Shown here: positions 17,159 to 25,000 of the stretch, in pieces
Layout of the letters: each line of letters opens with the position of its first letter
Position numbering within the stretch: the first letter of the stretch is position 1
Assembly: GCF_017308975.1 (NCBI RefSeq)
Contig: NZ_JADWPD010000024.1
Coordinates: 112,081 to 176,080, forward strand
Origin: Amycolatopsis sp. MtRt-6
GTDB lineage: Bacteria > Actinomycetota > Actinomycetes > Mycobacteriales > Pseudonocardiaceae
Direction: 5' to 3'
Length of the DNA: 64,000 bases
Notes under the pieces: model-generated
The model's database searches: none
The model's input: only the letters and a program-made list of their open reading frames with translations
Told to the model about the DNA's origin: nothing
Made by a program: the position numbers and the translations under genes

Positions 17159-17962
17159 TCAGCCCGGTTCGTGGTTGAGCGCGCCGGAGCGGAAGGCGGC
17201 GACGGTGGCCTCGGCGAACCCGGCGGCCCGCACCGCGTCGAGCAGCCGGGGATCGTCGTGGACTGCGGTGGCCACGGCGGTGTCCAGCTCGATCCGGGCC
17301 GTGCCGCCGAGGTCGCGGACCCGGACGTCGCGGGAGGGCAGGCCGCGGCCGGCCAGGACCGCGCGGACCGCCGATTCGGCCTGTTCCACCCGCGCCAGCG
17401 TGGCCGTGGTGATCGGGATGCCGTACCGGACGCGGCTCGCCAGGCAGGGTGCGGCCGGTTTGTCCGCCCAGGTCAGTCCCCAGTGGCGGGCGATGGCCCG
17501 GACGTCCTCTTTGGACAGGCCGAGCGTCCGCAGCGGGGTGTGCACGCCGATTTCGTCGCCCGCGCGGATGCCCGGCCGGAACGGGTCGACGGCGTCGTCG
17601 GCGTTCGTGCCGGTGGCCAGCGCCGGGAAACCTTGTCCGGCGGCCACTTCGGCGATCGTCGAGAGCACGGTGGTCTTGCAGAAGTAACAGCGCCGTCGGC
17701 CGTTCGCGGCGTACCCCGGCTCGTCGAGTTCGCCGGTCGCCGGGGTGAGGTGCCGGACACCCAGCTCGGCCGCGATGCGCCGGGCGTCCGCCAGTTCCAC
17801 CGCGGCCAGGCTGGCGGAGTTCGCCGTCACGGCGAGCACGTCCGCCGGGCCGAGGGCGCGGACGGCGGCCGCGAGCACGAGCGCCGAATCGGCGCCGCCG
17901 GAGAACGCCACCGCGAGGCGGCCGAGGCCGGCCAGGTGCGTGACGAGCCGGGTGCCGTCCAT
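17159..17962 (-). CDS. larE: LarE, ATP-dependent sacrificial sulfur transferase
   Basis: LarE transfers sulfur to the pyridinium dicarboxylate nucleotide during synthesis of the nickel-pincer cofactor of lactate racemase. The 267-residue protein has the PP-loop SGGADSA (21-27), CYFC (Cys92/Cys95) and APCLASR. Cys173 in the last motif corresponds to the sacrificial Cys176 of the Lactiplantibacillus enzyme. The ATG overlaps the larC stop by one base, so it is the last gene of a six-gene operon with larA, larB and larC. Confidence 0.93.
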   Translation of the reverse strand: MDGTRLVTHLAGLGRLAVAFSGGADSALVLAAAVRALGPADVLAVTANSASLAAVELADARRIAAELGVRHLTPATGELDEPGYAANGRRRCYFCKTTVLSTIAEVAAGQGFPALATGTNADDAVDPFRPGIRAGDEIGVHTPLRTLGLSKEDVRAIARHWGLTWADKPAAPCLASRVRYGIPITTATLARVEQAESAVRAVLAGRGLPSRDVRVRDLGGTARIELDTAVATAVHDDPRLLDAVRAAGFAEATVAAFRSGALNHEPG

Positions 17963-19095
17963 CAGTGCCCCGCCGCGATCGCCGCGACGACCCGGGCCGG
18001 CAGCCCGAGTTCGCGCGCCGCGGCCACGACGTCGTCGTGCTCGGGTTTCGCGCCGTGCGGTCCGCGCTTGCGGCGGACCGGCAGCCCGAGGACGTCGACC
18101 GTTTCGGTCACCCGGTCGAGCGCGGTGCGGCGGACCGGGTACTCGCGCAGCCCGAGGCTGCCGGTTTCGGCGAGCACGAGGTCGCCGAGCCGGGCGGCGT
18201 GCTCCGGCGCGGCGAGCACGTGCAGGACGTGGGCCGGGCGGCCCTTCTTCATCGTCACCGGGCTGATCCACGCGTCGAGCGCGCCCGCGGCGAGGAGCTC
18301 GCCGACGACGTGCCCGAGCACCTCGCCGGTGACGTCGTCGAGGTTCGTCTCGAGCACCACCAGCGTGCGGTGCCCGGCCTCGGCCGTTTCGCCGAGGTGC
18401 ACGACCGCGATGTTCGGCCGGTCCGGCAGCGACCGGGTGCCCGCGCCGTAGCCGGTGGCCAGCAGCCGGAACTCCGGCGGTGGCTCGAACCGGGCCTCGA
18501 CGGCCTTCAGCAGCGCGGCCGCGGTGGGGGTGACCGTCTCGCCGGGGAGGTCGCTGCCGACCGTCCGCGCGCCCCGCAGCAACGCCGCGGTCGCGGGAGC
18601 GGGGCAGGGGAGGAGGCCGTGCGCGGTGCGGACGGCGCCGGTGCCCAGCGGCAGCGCGCCACAGTACACAGTGGACACGTCCAGGGCGTCGAGCGCGGCG
18701 CAGACGCCGATGACGTCGACGAGCGTGTCGTGCCCGCCGAGTTCGTGGAGGTGAACGCGGTCGGGTGCTTCCCCGTGCAGCCGGCCTTCCGCCTCGGCGA
18801 TCGCCCGCAGCGCCGCGACGGCCCGGTCGGCGACCGGCGCGGGCTCGACCCGCCCGGCCATGGCGATCAGTTCGGCGGCGGGCCGGCTGGTGGCGTCGTC
18901 GGTGACGTCCACGAGCGCGCGAGCCGCCATCAGCCCGTGGGTGAGCAGGGACTGGACACGCAGCTCCCACCCGGTGAGCCCGCTGGCGGCGACGGCGGAC
19001 CGGATGGGGTCGAGCGGCGCGCCGGCGTCGACGAGGGCGGCCAGCAGCATGTCCCCGGCCAGGCCGGTGAACGGCGAGATCACGCAGAGGGTCAC
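17962..19095 (-). CDS. larC: LarC, nickel chelatase of lactate racemase cofactor
   Basis: LarC inserts nickel into the bis-thiocarboxylated pyridinium nucleotide, using CTP, to complete the NPN cofactor. The 377-residue protein starts with SPFTGLAGDMLLAALVDAG, has a histidine-rich HLHELGGHDTLVDVIG, and ends with the C-terminal LarC2-type domain (ETNLDDVTGEVLGHV, KKGRPAHVLHVL). The frame is uninterrupted, unlike Lactiplantibacillus, where the protein needs a programmed frameshift. The gene overlaps larB by ATGA and larE by one base. Confidence 0.94.
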   Translation of the reverse strand: MTLCVISPFTGLAGDMLLAALVDAGAPLDPIRSAVAASGLTGWELRVQSLLTHGLMAARALVDVTDDATSRPAAELIAMAGRVEPAPVADRAVAALRAIAEAEGRLHGEAPDRVHLHELGGHDTLVDVIGVCAALDALDVSTVYCGALPLGTGAVRTAHGLLPCPAPATAALLRGARTVGSDLPGETVTPTAAALLKAVEARFEPPPEFRLLATGYGAGTRSLPDRPNIAVVHLGETAEAGHRTLVVLETNLDDVTGEVLGHVVGELLAAGALDAWISPVTMKKGRPAHVLHVLAAPEHAARLGDLVLAETGSLGLREYPVRRTALDRVTETVDVLGLPVRRKRGPHGAKPEHDDVVAAARELGLPARVVAAIAAGH

Positions 19096-19763
19096 CGTGG
19101 CCTCCCCAGCACCTGGGCCAGCCGGAAGGCCGCCATCGCCGCGCCGAAGCCGGAGTCGATGTTGACCACGGTGATGCCCGCCGCGCAGGAGGCGTGCATC
19201 GCCAGCAGCGCCGTCACGCCTTCGAGGCCCGCGCCGTACCCGGTCGAGGTCGGCACGGCGATCACCGGGCAGGCGACCAGCCCACCCACCGCCGACGCCA
19301 GTGCGCCTTCCATGCCGGCGACGACGATGACCGCGTCGGCCTCGGCCAGCCGGTCGCGTTCGGCCAGCAGGCGGTGGATCCCGGCGACCCCGACGTCGGT
19401 GACCGCGTCCACCGAAAGGCCGATGGCCGCGGCGACTTCCGCGGCTTCCTCGGCGACCGGGCCGTCGGACGTGCCGGCCGCGGCCACGGCGAGCGTGAAG
19501 CCCGTCGCCGCGGCCGGGCGCCAGACCAGCAGCCGCGCGCCCGGGGCATAGCGGCCACCGGGAACCGAGGCCAGCACCGTACGAGCCGCCTCGGCTTCGA
19601 CCCGGGTGACCAGCACCGGACCGGTGTTGTGCGCGAGCAACGTCCGGACGATGGCCGCGATCTGCGGCGGCGTTTTCCCCGGCCCGTAAACGACTTCCGG
19701 CAATCCCTGCCGGTGTTCGCGGTCGAGGTCGACGCGCGCGAACCCGAGATCGGCGGTACTCAT
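19092..19763 (-). CDS. larB: LarB, nicotinate adenine dinucleotide carboxylase/hydrolase
   Basis: LarB carboxylates nicotinate adenine dinucleotide and cleaves the anhydride, the first step of the nickel-pincer nucleotide pathway. The 223-residue protein is PurE-like in its C-terminal part, with the signature DVGVAGIHRLL, VVAGMEGALASAVGGL and PTSTGYGAGLEG, and a Cys193 in ASCAAGITVVNIDSGFGA at the position of the covalent Cys. The ATG at 19763 overlaps the larA stop (ATGA). Confidence 0.94.
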   Translation of the reverse strand: MSTADLGFARVDLDREHRQGLPEVVYGPGKTPPQIAAIVRTLLAHNTGPVLVTRVEAEAARTVLASVPGGRYAPGARLLVWRPAAATGFTLAVAAAGTSDGPVAEEAAEVAAAIGLSVDAVTDVGVAGIHRLLAERDRLAEADAVIVVAGMEGALASAVGGLVACPVIAVPTSTGYGAGLEGVTALLAMHASCAAGITVVNIDSGFGAAMAAFRLAQVLGRPR

Positions 19764-21040
19764 GCCGGCACGTACGGGATCGTCAGCGGGCCTTCCGGGA
19801 GCACGCAGGCCCGCGCGCCCGGCCCGGCCCGGTCGAGGGCCTCGGCCACGGTGGCCGCGATGTCGGTGGTGCGGGTCAGGTGCGCCGTCGCGAGGTCGGC
19901 TTCGCTCAGGAAACCGGTGTGCACGACCACCCGGCAGTCGTCCTGGATCTTCGCCTGGATCTGGACCTGCCACTGGTCGGGCACGGTGACCTCGCGGGCC
20001 GAGATTTCGGCGAGCAGGGCCGCCGGGGAACTCGCCGAAGCGAGGACTTCGCGGTAGGAGCCGTGGTCCGGGAACCCGTCGCGGCACTCCGCGGCGCAGA
20101 CGATCGTCCCGCCGGGCTTGGTGATCCGGTGCGCCGCCGACATCCCTTTGACGGCTTGGTAGAGGTTCTGGTCCAGGGGATACCCGGAGTTGGTCGTCAC
20201 CACGACGTCGAACGGTGCCGGCACGGGCCGCATGGCGACGTCCCGGGCGGCGCGGGTCGCGGCCGCGTGCATCGCGAGGAGGTCGCCGCCGAAGGCGCCG
20301 ATGACCGCCTTGTCGCGGTTGAGGATCACGTCGAGGGCGAAGGTGACGCCGGTGGCCGCGGCGATCGCGCGGACGTCGTCGTGCACGGGATTGCCTTCGG
20401 TGATGCCCCAGGTGGCGTTGGCGTGCCCGATCCGGCGGGCGTCGTGCAGCACCAGCACGGTTTCCAGGGCGGCGAGCCCCGGGGCGACGAGCTTGGGGCC
20501 GCCGGAAAAGCCGGCGAAGAAGTGCGGTTCGACGAACCCGGTGGTGATCCGGACGTCGGCGGCGACCCATTCGCTGTGCAGCCACACCGGGACGGCGTCG
20601 CCGTGGCGCCCCAGCCAGGTCAGGCTCGCGCGGTCGCGGGCGTCGTGGTTGACGATCCGGACGGTGTCGACGACCTCGTCGCCGAACATGGCACGCAGTT
20701 CGGTGTCCGTGTTGCCGCGGTGGGTCCCGGTGGCCACGAGGATGACGACGTCTTCGAGACGGACGATGCCGTCCAGCTCGGCGAGGATCGCCGGGATCAT
20801 CAGCTCTCGTGGCTGCGGCCGGGTCCCGTCGCACGCCGAGATCGCGACCGTCTGCCCCGGCCGCACCCGCTCGCGCAGCGGCCGCCCGGCGACCGGTTCC
20901 CGCAATGCCCGGCGCAGCAGCACGTCCGCGGGTTCGGTGACCGGGTGGTGCACGGGTGTCACCACGGTGGTGACCGCCGGGTCGATGGCGAGATCCAGGC
21001 CGGTCTCGCCGTACGCGAGCCGGACTGTCGGGGCGGTCAC
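19760..21040 (-). CDS. larA: LarA-family nickel-pincer 2-hydroxyacid racemase, probably lactate racemase
   Basis: This 426-residue enzyme belongs to the nickel-dependent lactate racemase family, which interconverts L- and D-2-hydroxyacids. All cofactor and catalytic residues line up with L. plantarum LarA: Asp71 and Arg74 (CDGTRPQP), His107 (TGTHR), His173 and Lys183 (EPHFFAGFSGGPK), His199, and Gln295 and Lys298 (QAVKG). It overlaps the fuconolactonase gene by ATGA. Because that pathway releases L-lactate, lactate is the likely substrate. Other LarA relatives act on malate, hydroxyglutarate or gluconate, so an aldonate epimerase is an alternative. Confidence 0.9.
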   Translation of the reverse strand: MTAPTVRLAYGETGLDLAIDPAVTTVVTPVHHPVTEPADVLLRRALREPVAGRPLRERVRPGQTVAISACDGTRPQPRELMIPAILAELDGIVRLEDVVILVATGTHRGNTDTELRAMFGDEVVDTVRIVNHDARDRASLTWLGRHGDAVPVWLHSEWVAADVRITTGFVEPHFFAGFSGGPKLVAPGLAALETVLVLHDARRIGHANATWGITEGNPVHDDVRAIAAATGVTFALDVILNRDKAVIGAFGGDLLAMHAAATRAARDVAMRPVPAPFDVVVTTNSGYPLDQNLYQAVKGMSAAHRITKPGGTIVCAAECRDGFPDHGSYREVLASASSPAALLAEISAREVTVPDQWQVQIQAKIQDDCRVVVHTGFLSEADLATAHLTRTTDIAATVAEALDRAGPGARACVLPEGPLTIPYVPA

Positions 21041-21879
21041 GGCGCCAGCCCGTAGACGCGGGTCGCGGTCCCACCGCGGACGGCGTCACGCTCGGCCGGA
21101 GACAACCCGTCGAGGAGGCTGTCGGCCGCGGCCATGACTTCCGCGTACGTGCCCGCGAGCAGGCACACCGGCCAGTCGGAGCCGAGCATCAGCCGGTCCG
21201 GGCCGAACGCGGTGAGCGCGGTTTCCGCGTACGGCCGCAGATCCTCGACCCGCCACGGCCGGCCGGCTTCGGTAACCAGGCCGGACAGCTTCGCGACGAC
21301 GTTGGGTTCCCGGGCCAGGGTCGCCAGGTCGGTCGCCCAGGGTTCGAGTTCTCCGCTCGCGATCGGCGGTTTCGCGAGGTGGTCGAGGACGAAGGTGAGG
21401 TCCGGCAGCGCCCGGACCGCCGCGGTGGCCGCCGGGAGCTGGTGGGGCAGCACGAGCAGGTCGTACACCAGCCCGGCGTCGCGCACCGCCGCCAGCCCGG
21501 CCAGGACGTCGTCGCGTTCCAGCCAGCGCGGGTCGGGCTCGGCCTGGACGAGGTGCCGGATGCCGGTCAGCAGTTCGCCGCCCGGGGCCGAGCGCAGCCG
21601 TTCGAGGTCCCGCGCCGGCGAGCCGGTGAGGTCGAGCCAGCCGACGACACCGGCGATGAGCGGCTCGGCGGCGGCGATCGCGAGGAACTCCACCGATTCC
21701 TCGAGGTCCGGCAGGACCTGGACGAGCACGGTCGCGTCGATGCCCGCGGCGGCCTGCCGGAGGTCGGCCGTGGTGTAGTCGCGCCGGATCGTCGCGGTGT
21801 CGTCGCCGTCCAGCCACGCGTGCCGGCGGACGGAGGTCTGCCACAGGTGGTGGTGCGCGTCGACGCGCCGGCCGGTCAC
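21037..21879 (-). CDS. Amidohydrolase-family lactonase (COG3618), likely L-fucono-1,5-lactonase
   Basis: This 280-residue TIM-barrel amidohydrolase hydrolyses the sugar lactone made by fucose dehydrogenase to L-fuconate. It has the N-terminal metal motif DAHHHLWQ, TGIRHLVQAEPD, VLDHLAKP and the catalytic LMLGSDWPV typical of COG3618 lactonases. The GTG at 21879 overlaps the stop of the upstream hydrolase (GTGA), and the gene overlaps larA by ATGA. Substrate assignment rests on the surrounding fucose genes. Confidence 0.88.
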   Translation of the reverse strand: MTGRRVDAHHHLWQTSVRRHAWLDGDDTATIRRDYTTADLRQAAAGIDATVLVQVLPDLEESVEFLAIAAAEPLIAGVVGWLDLTGSPARDLERLRSAPGGELLTGIRHLVQAEPDPRWLERDDVLAGLAAVRDAGLVYDLLVLPHQLPAATAAVRALPDLTFVLDHLAKPPIASGELEPWATDLATLAREPNVVAKLSGLVTEAGRPWRVEDLRPYAETALTAFGPDRLMLGSDWPVCLLAGTYAEVMAAADSLLDGLSPAERDAVRGGTATRVYGLAP

Positions 21880-22727
21880 GCCTGGCCGATCCGGTGGTGC
21901 TGGCGGCCGAGGCCGTCGATCTCGACGGTCACTTCGTCCCCTTCGGACAGATAGGGGAAGTCGTTGGCCCCGAAGGCAACCCCGGCCGGCGTGCCGGTGT
22001 TCACGACGTCGCCCGGCTCGAGCACCATGAACTGGCTGAGGTACCAGATGATGTGCCGGACGCCGAAGAGCATGTTCTTCGTGGTGCCGTCCTGGCGTGG
22101 CTGCCCGTTGACGGCCAGTCGCAGGCCGAGGTCCTGCGGATCGCCCGCCTCGTCCGGGGTGACCAGCCACGGGCCGAGCGGGTTGAACGTCTCGCAGGAC
22201 TTGCCCTTGGTCCACTGGCCGCCGCGTTCGTGCTGGAAGTCGCGCTCGCTGACGTCGTTCGAGACGGCGTACCCGGCGATGACGGCGTCGGCGTCCTCCG
22301 GCGTCGAGAGGTACCGCGCCCAGCCGCCGAGCACGACGGCGAGTTCGACCTCGTAGTCGGTCTTGGTGCTGGTCCGCGGGACGAGCACGGTGTCGTCCGG
22401 GCCGATGATCGTGTTGGTGGCCTTGAGGAAAACCACCGGCTCCGCGGGCGGCTGCGCGCCGGTTTCCGCGGCGTGGTCGGAGTAGTTCAGCCCGATGCAG
22501 ACGAGGAGACCGGGCCGGGCCACCGGGGCACCGACGCGCAGGCCCGTGGCGTCCAGCACGGGAAGGGTGCCGTCACGCAGCGCCGTGCGCGCCCGCGCGA
22601 CGCCGTCGGCGGCGAAGAAGGCGCCGTCGAGGTCCCGGGTCAGCGCACGCAGGTCCCGCGCCGCGCCGGTTTCGTCGAGGACGACGGGGATCTCGTGGCC
22701 GGCGTCGCCGAGGCGTTGGAAGCGCAT
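21876..22727 (-). CDS. FAH-family hydrolase, likely 2,4-diketo-3-deoxy-L-fuconate hydrolase
   Basis: This is a 283-residue fumarylacetoacetate-hydrolase-fold enzyme that cleaves the diketo acid into pyruvate and L-lactate. The metal-binding acidic residues are in KTDYEVELAVVLG (two Glu) and SNDVSERDFQ (Asp), and the C-terminal GDVVNTGTPAGV is diagnostic. It is the first gene of the minus arm of the fucose regulon, ahead of the lactonase and larABCE. The ATG at 22727 gives normal length. The longer frame upstream crosses the divergent promoter. Confidence 0.9.
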   Translation of the reverse strand: MRFQRLGDAGHEIPVVLDETGAARDLRALTRDLDGAFFAADGVARARTALRDGTLPVLDATGLRVGAPVARPGLLVCIGLNYSDHAAETGAQPPAEPVVFLKATNTIIGPDDTVLVPRTSTKTDYEVELAVVLGGWARYLSTPEDADAVIAGYAVSNDVSERDFQHERGGQWTKGKSCETFNPLGPWLVTPDEAGDPQDLGLRLAVNGQPRQDGTTKNMLFGVRHIIWYLSQFMVLEPGDVVNTGTPAGVAFGANDFPYLSEGDEVTVEIDGLGRQHHRIGQA

Positions 22728-22743
22728 GGCCGGGGACCGTAGC

Positions 22744-22758
22744 AGACATATGATGTCT
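22744..22758. promoter_or_regulatory. GntR operator candidate 1 in the divergent fucose promoter
   Basis: AGACAT-ATG-ATGTCT is a perfect spaced palindrome 17 bp upstream of the FAH-hydrolase start. An almost identical element lies beside the GntR gene (32593). The 22728-22919 gap is visibly AT-richer than the flanks and also holds GGTCTGACC and two ATACGT words, so it must carry the promoters of both arms. Confidence 0.65.
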
Positions 22759-22881
22759 TCTTCAAAGGTCTGACCAGTCATCATACGTAAAACTGCGCAC
22801 AGTAGTTGTCGATGACTATACGTCCAAGTTATTGCCGTGTTACGGATCGACTCTGGACAACGTGCGCGCCAGCGCGTAGCC

Positions 22882-22896
22882 ATACATATGTTGTCT
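22882..22896. promoter_or_regulatory. GntR operator candidate 2 (dehydratase side)
   Basis: ATACATATGTTGTCT matches site 1 at 13 of 15 positions and lies 24 bp before the dehydratase start. It would allow the same regulator to control the plus arm. Confidence 0.5.
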
Positions 22897-22919
22897 GCCC
22901 CGAGTGAGAGGTGGCCACG

Positions 22920-24233
22920 TTGGCCGAAGTGATCAGCGCCATCGACGCCGTGGACGTCCGCTTCCCGACTTCGCTGAGCCTGGACGGGTCGGACGCGATG
23001 AACCCGGAACCCGACTACTCGGCGGCGTACGTCACCATTCGCACGAGTGCCGGCGACGAGGGCTACGGGCTCGCCTTCACCGTCGGCCGCGGCAACGACG
23101 TCGAGGTGGCCGCGGTCCGGGCGCTCGTGCCCCTGGTGGTCGGGATGCCGGTCGCCGACGCGCTCGCCGACCTCGGCGCGTTTTCCCGCCGGCTGACCGG
23201 GGACAGCCAGCTGCGGTGGCTGGGCCCGGACAAGGGCGCGATCCACATGGCCGCGGCCGCGATCGTCAACGCGGCGTGGGACCTGCGGGCCCGCCGCGAA
23301 GGCAAGCCGGTCTGGCGGCTGCTCGCCGAGATGCCGCCGGAGGAGCTGGTCGACCTGGTCGACTTCCGGTACCTGCAGGACGCCCTGACCCGCGACGAAG
23401 CACTGGACATCCTCCGCCGCGCCGAACCGGGCCGCGCGGCTCGCCAGGCCGAGCTCCTGGAATCCGGTTTTCCCGCCTACACCACGACTCCCGGCTGGCT
23501 CGGGTATTCGCCGGAGAAGCTGGCTGCCCTTTCCAAGGAGGCGGTCGAGGACGGCTTCACCCAGATCAAGCTCAAGGTCGGCGCCGACCTCGCCGAAGAC
23601 ATCCGCCGGATGAGACTCGCGCGGGACGTCGTCGGGCCGGACATCCGGATCGCCATCGACGCCAACCAGGCCTGGGGTGTCGGGCAGGCCATCGAATGGC
23701 TGCGCCCCCTCTCCGAGTTCGACCCGTACTGGATCGAGGAGCCGACCTCGCCCGACGACGTGCTCGGCCACGCGGCGATCCGCCGGGCGGTCGCGCCGAT
23801 CAAGGTGGCCACCGGCGAGCACACGCACAACGCGGTGATGTTCAAGCAGTTGCTGCAGGCGGAGGCGATCGACGTCCTCCAGCTCGACGCCAGCCGGGTC
23901 GCCGGGGTCACCGAGAACATCGCGATCCTGTTGCTGGCCGCGAAGTTCGGCGTCCCGGTCTGCCCGCACGCCGGCGGGGTCGGCCTGTGCGAGATGGTGC
24001 AGCACCTGTCGATGTTCGACTTCGTCGCGGTGAGCGGCACCCAGACCGACCGCGTCATCGAGTACGTCGACCACCTGCACGAGCACTTCGTCGACCCGGT
24101 CCGCATCGAGCGCGGCCGCTACCTGGCCCCGCTCGAGCCGGGCCTCGGGGCGCGGCTGCACGCGGAATCCGTGGCGCGGTACCGGTTCCCGGACGGCCCG
24201 GTCTGGCAGCGGGACACGGTGGTGGTCGCGTGA
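22920..24233 (+). CDS. L-fuconate dehydratase (enolase superfamily)
   Basis: This enzyme dehydrates L-fuconate to 2-keto-3-deoxy-L-fuconate. The ~437-residue protein has FucD/ENOSF1 signatures: RFPTSLSLDGSDAMNPEPDYSAAY at the N terminus (in pieces), the KxK base IKLKVGA, DANQAW, WIEEPTSPDDVLGHA, ATGEHTHN and PHAGGVGLCEM (His). These order the Mg ligands Asp, Glu and Glu and the Lys/His catalytic pair. TTG 22920 is preferred because a perfect GAGGTGG lies 5 nt upstream. GTG 22911 is the alternative, adding three residues. It overlaps the next gene by GTGA. Confidence 0.93.
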   Translation: MAEVISAIDAVDVRFPTSLSLDGSDAMNPEPDYSAAYVTIRTSAGDEGYGLAFTVGRGNDVEVAAVRALVPLVVGMPVADALADLGAFSRRLTGDSQLRWLGPDKGAIHMAAAAIVNAAWDLRARREGKPVWRLLAEMPPEELVDLVDFRYLQDALTRDEALDILRRAEPGRAARQAELLESGFPAYTTTPGWLGYSPEKLAALSKEAVEDGFTQIKLKVGADLAEDIRRMRLARDVVGPDIRIAIDANQAWGVGQAIEWLRPLSEFDPYWIEEPTSPDDVLGHAAIRRAVAPIKVATGEHTHNAVMFKQLLQAEAIDVLQLDASRVAGVTENIAILLLAAKFGVPVCPHAGGVGLCEMVQHLSMFDFVAVSGTQTDRVIEYVDHLHEHFVDPVRIERGRYLAPLEPGLGARLHAESVARYRFPDGPVWQRDTVVVA

Positions 24234-25000
24234 GCGGGGAGTTCGACGGCGTCCGGGCCGTCGTGACGGGTGGGGCGTCCGGGATCGGGCTCGCCACGGC
24301 GCTGAGGTTGTCCGCGCGCGGCGCGCAGGTCGTCTGCCTCGACCTGAACGACAAGGTCGAAGAGCCGCTGACCGGCATCCGGGCCGACGTCTCGGACGAC
24401 GGCTCGGTGCGGGCCGCGGTCGCCGCCGCGGTCGAGCACCTCGGCGGGCTGGACGTCCTGGTGAACAACGCCGGGATCGGCGCGCAGGGCACGGTCGAGG
24501 ACAACGACGACGCCGAGTGGCACCGCGTGTTCGACGTCAACGTCGTGGGCATGGTGCGGGTGACCCGCGCGGCCCTGCCGCACCTGCGGGAGTCACCCGC
24601 GGCGGCGATCGTGAACACCTGCTCGATCGCGGCCACCGCCGGGCTGCCGCAGCGCGCGCTCTACAGCGCCACGAAAGGCGCGGTCCTCGCGCTCACCCGC
24701 GCGATGGCCGCCGACCACCTGGCCGACGGGATCCGTGTGTGCTGCGTGAACCCCGGCACCGCGCACACCCCGTGGATCGACCGGCTGCTGTCGAAAGCCG
24801 ACGACCCCGAAGCCGAGCTGGCCGCGCTCGCCGCGCGCCAGCCCACCGGACGGCTCGTCACCGCCGACGAGGTCGCCGCGGCGATCTGCTACCTGGCCGG
24901 CCCGGACTCCGGCGCCACCACCGGCACCGATCTCGCCGTGGACGGCGGCATGTCCGGCCTGCGGCTCCGCCCGAAACCTGTCAACGAGGAGAGGTCATGA
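24230..25000 (+). CDS. SDR oxidoreductase, likely 2-keto-3-deoxy-L-fuconate 4-dehydrogenase
   Basis: This 256-residue classical short-chain dehydrogenase uses NAD(P) to oxidise C4 of 2-keto-3-deoxy-L-fuconate. The cofactor motif TGGASGIG is at 13-20 and NNAG at ~79-82. The catalytic Ser132, Tyr145 and Lys149 (YSATK) follow, and the C-terminal TGTDLAVDGGMS is typical. It overlaps the dehydratase (GTGA) and the binding-protein gene (ATGA), so the three are translationally coupled. The reaction is inferred from this context. Confidence 0.88.
   Translation: MSGEFDGVRAVVTGGASGIGLATALRLSARGAQVVCLDLNDKVEEPLTGIRADVSDDGSVRAAVAAAVEHLGGLDVLVNNAGIGAQGTVEDNDDAEWHRVFDVNVVGMVRVTRAALPHLRESPAAAIVNTCSIAATAGLPQRALYSATKGAVLALTRAMAADHLADGIRVCCVNPGTAHTPWIDRLLSKADDPEAELAALAARQPTGRLVTADEVAAAICYLAGPDSGATTGTDLAVDGGMSGLRLRPKPVNEERS

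Noticed and set aside
19760..21040. LarA as an unrelated DUF2088 protein
   Set aside because: All cofactor-binding and catalytic residues are conserved in register, and larB, larC and larE are adjacent.
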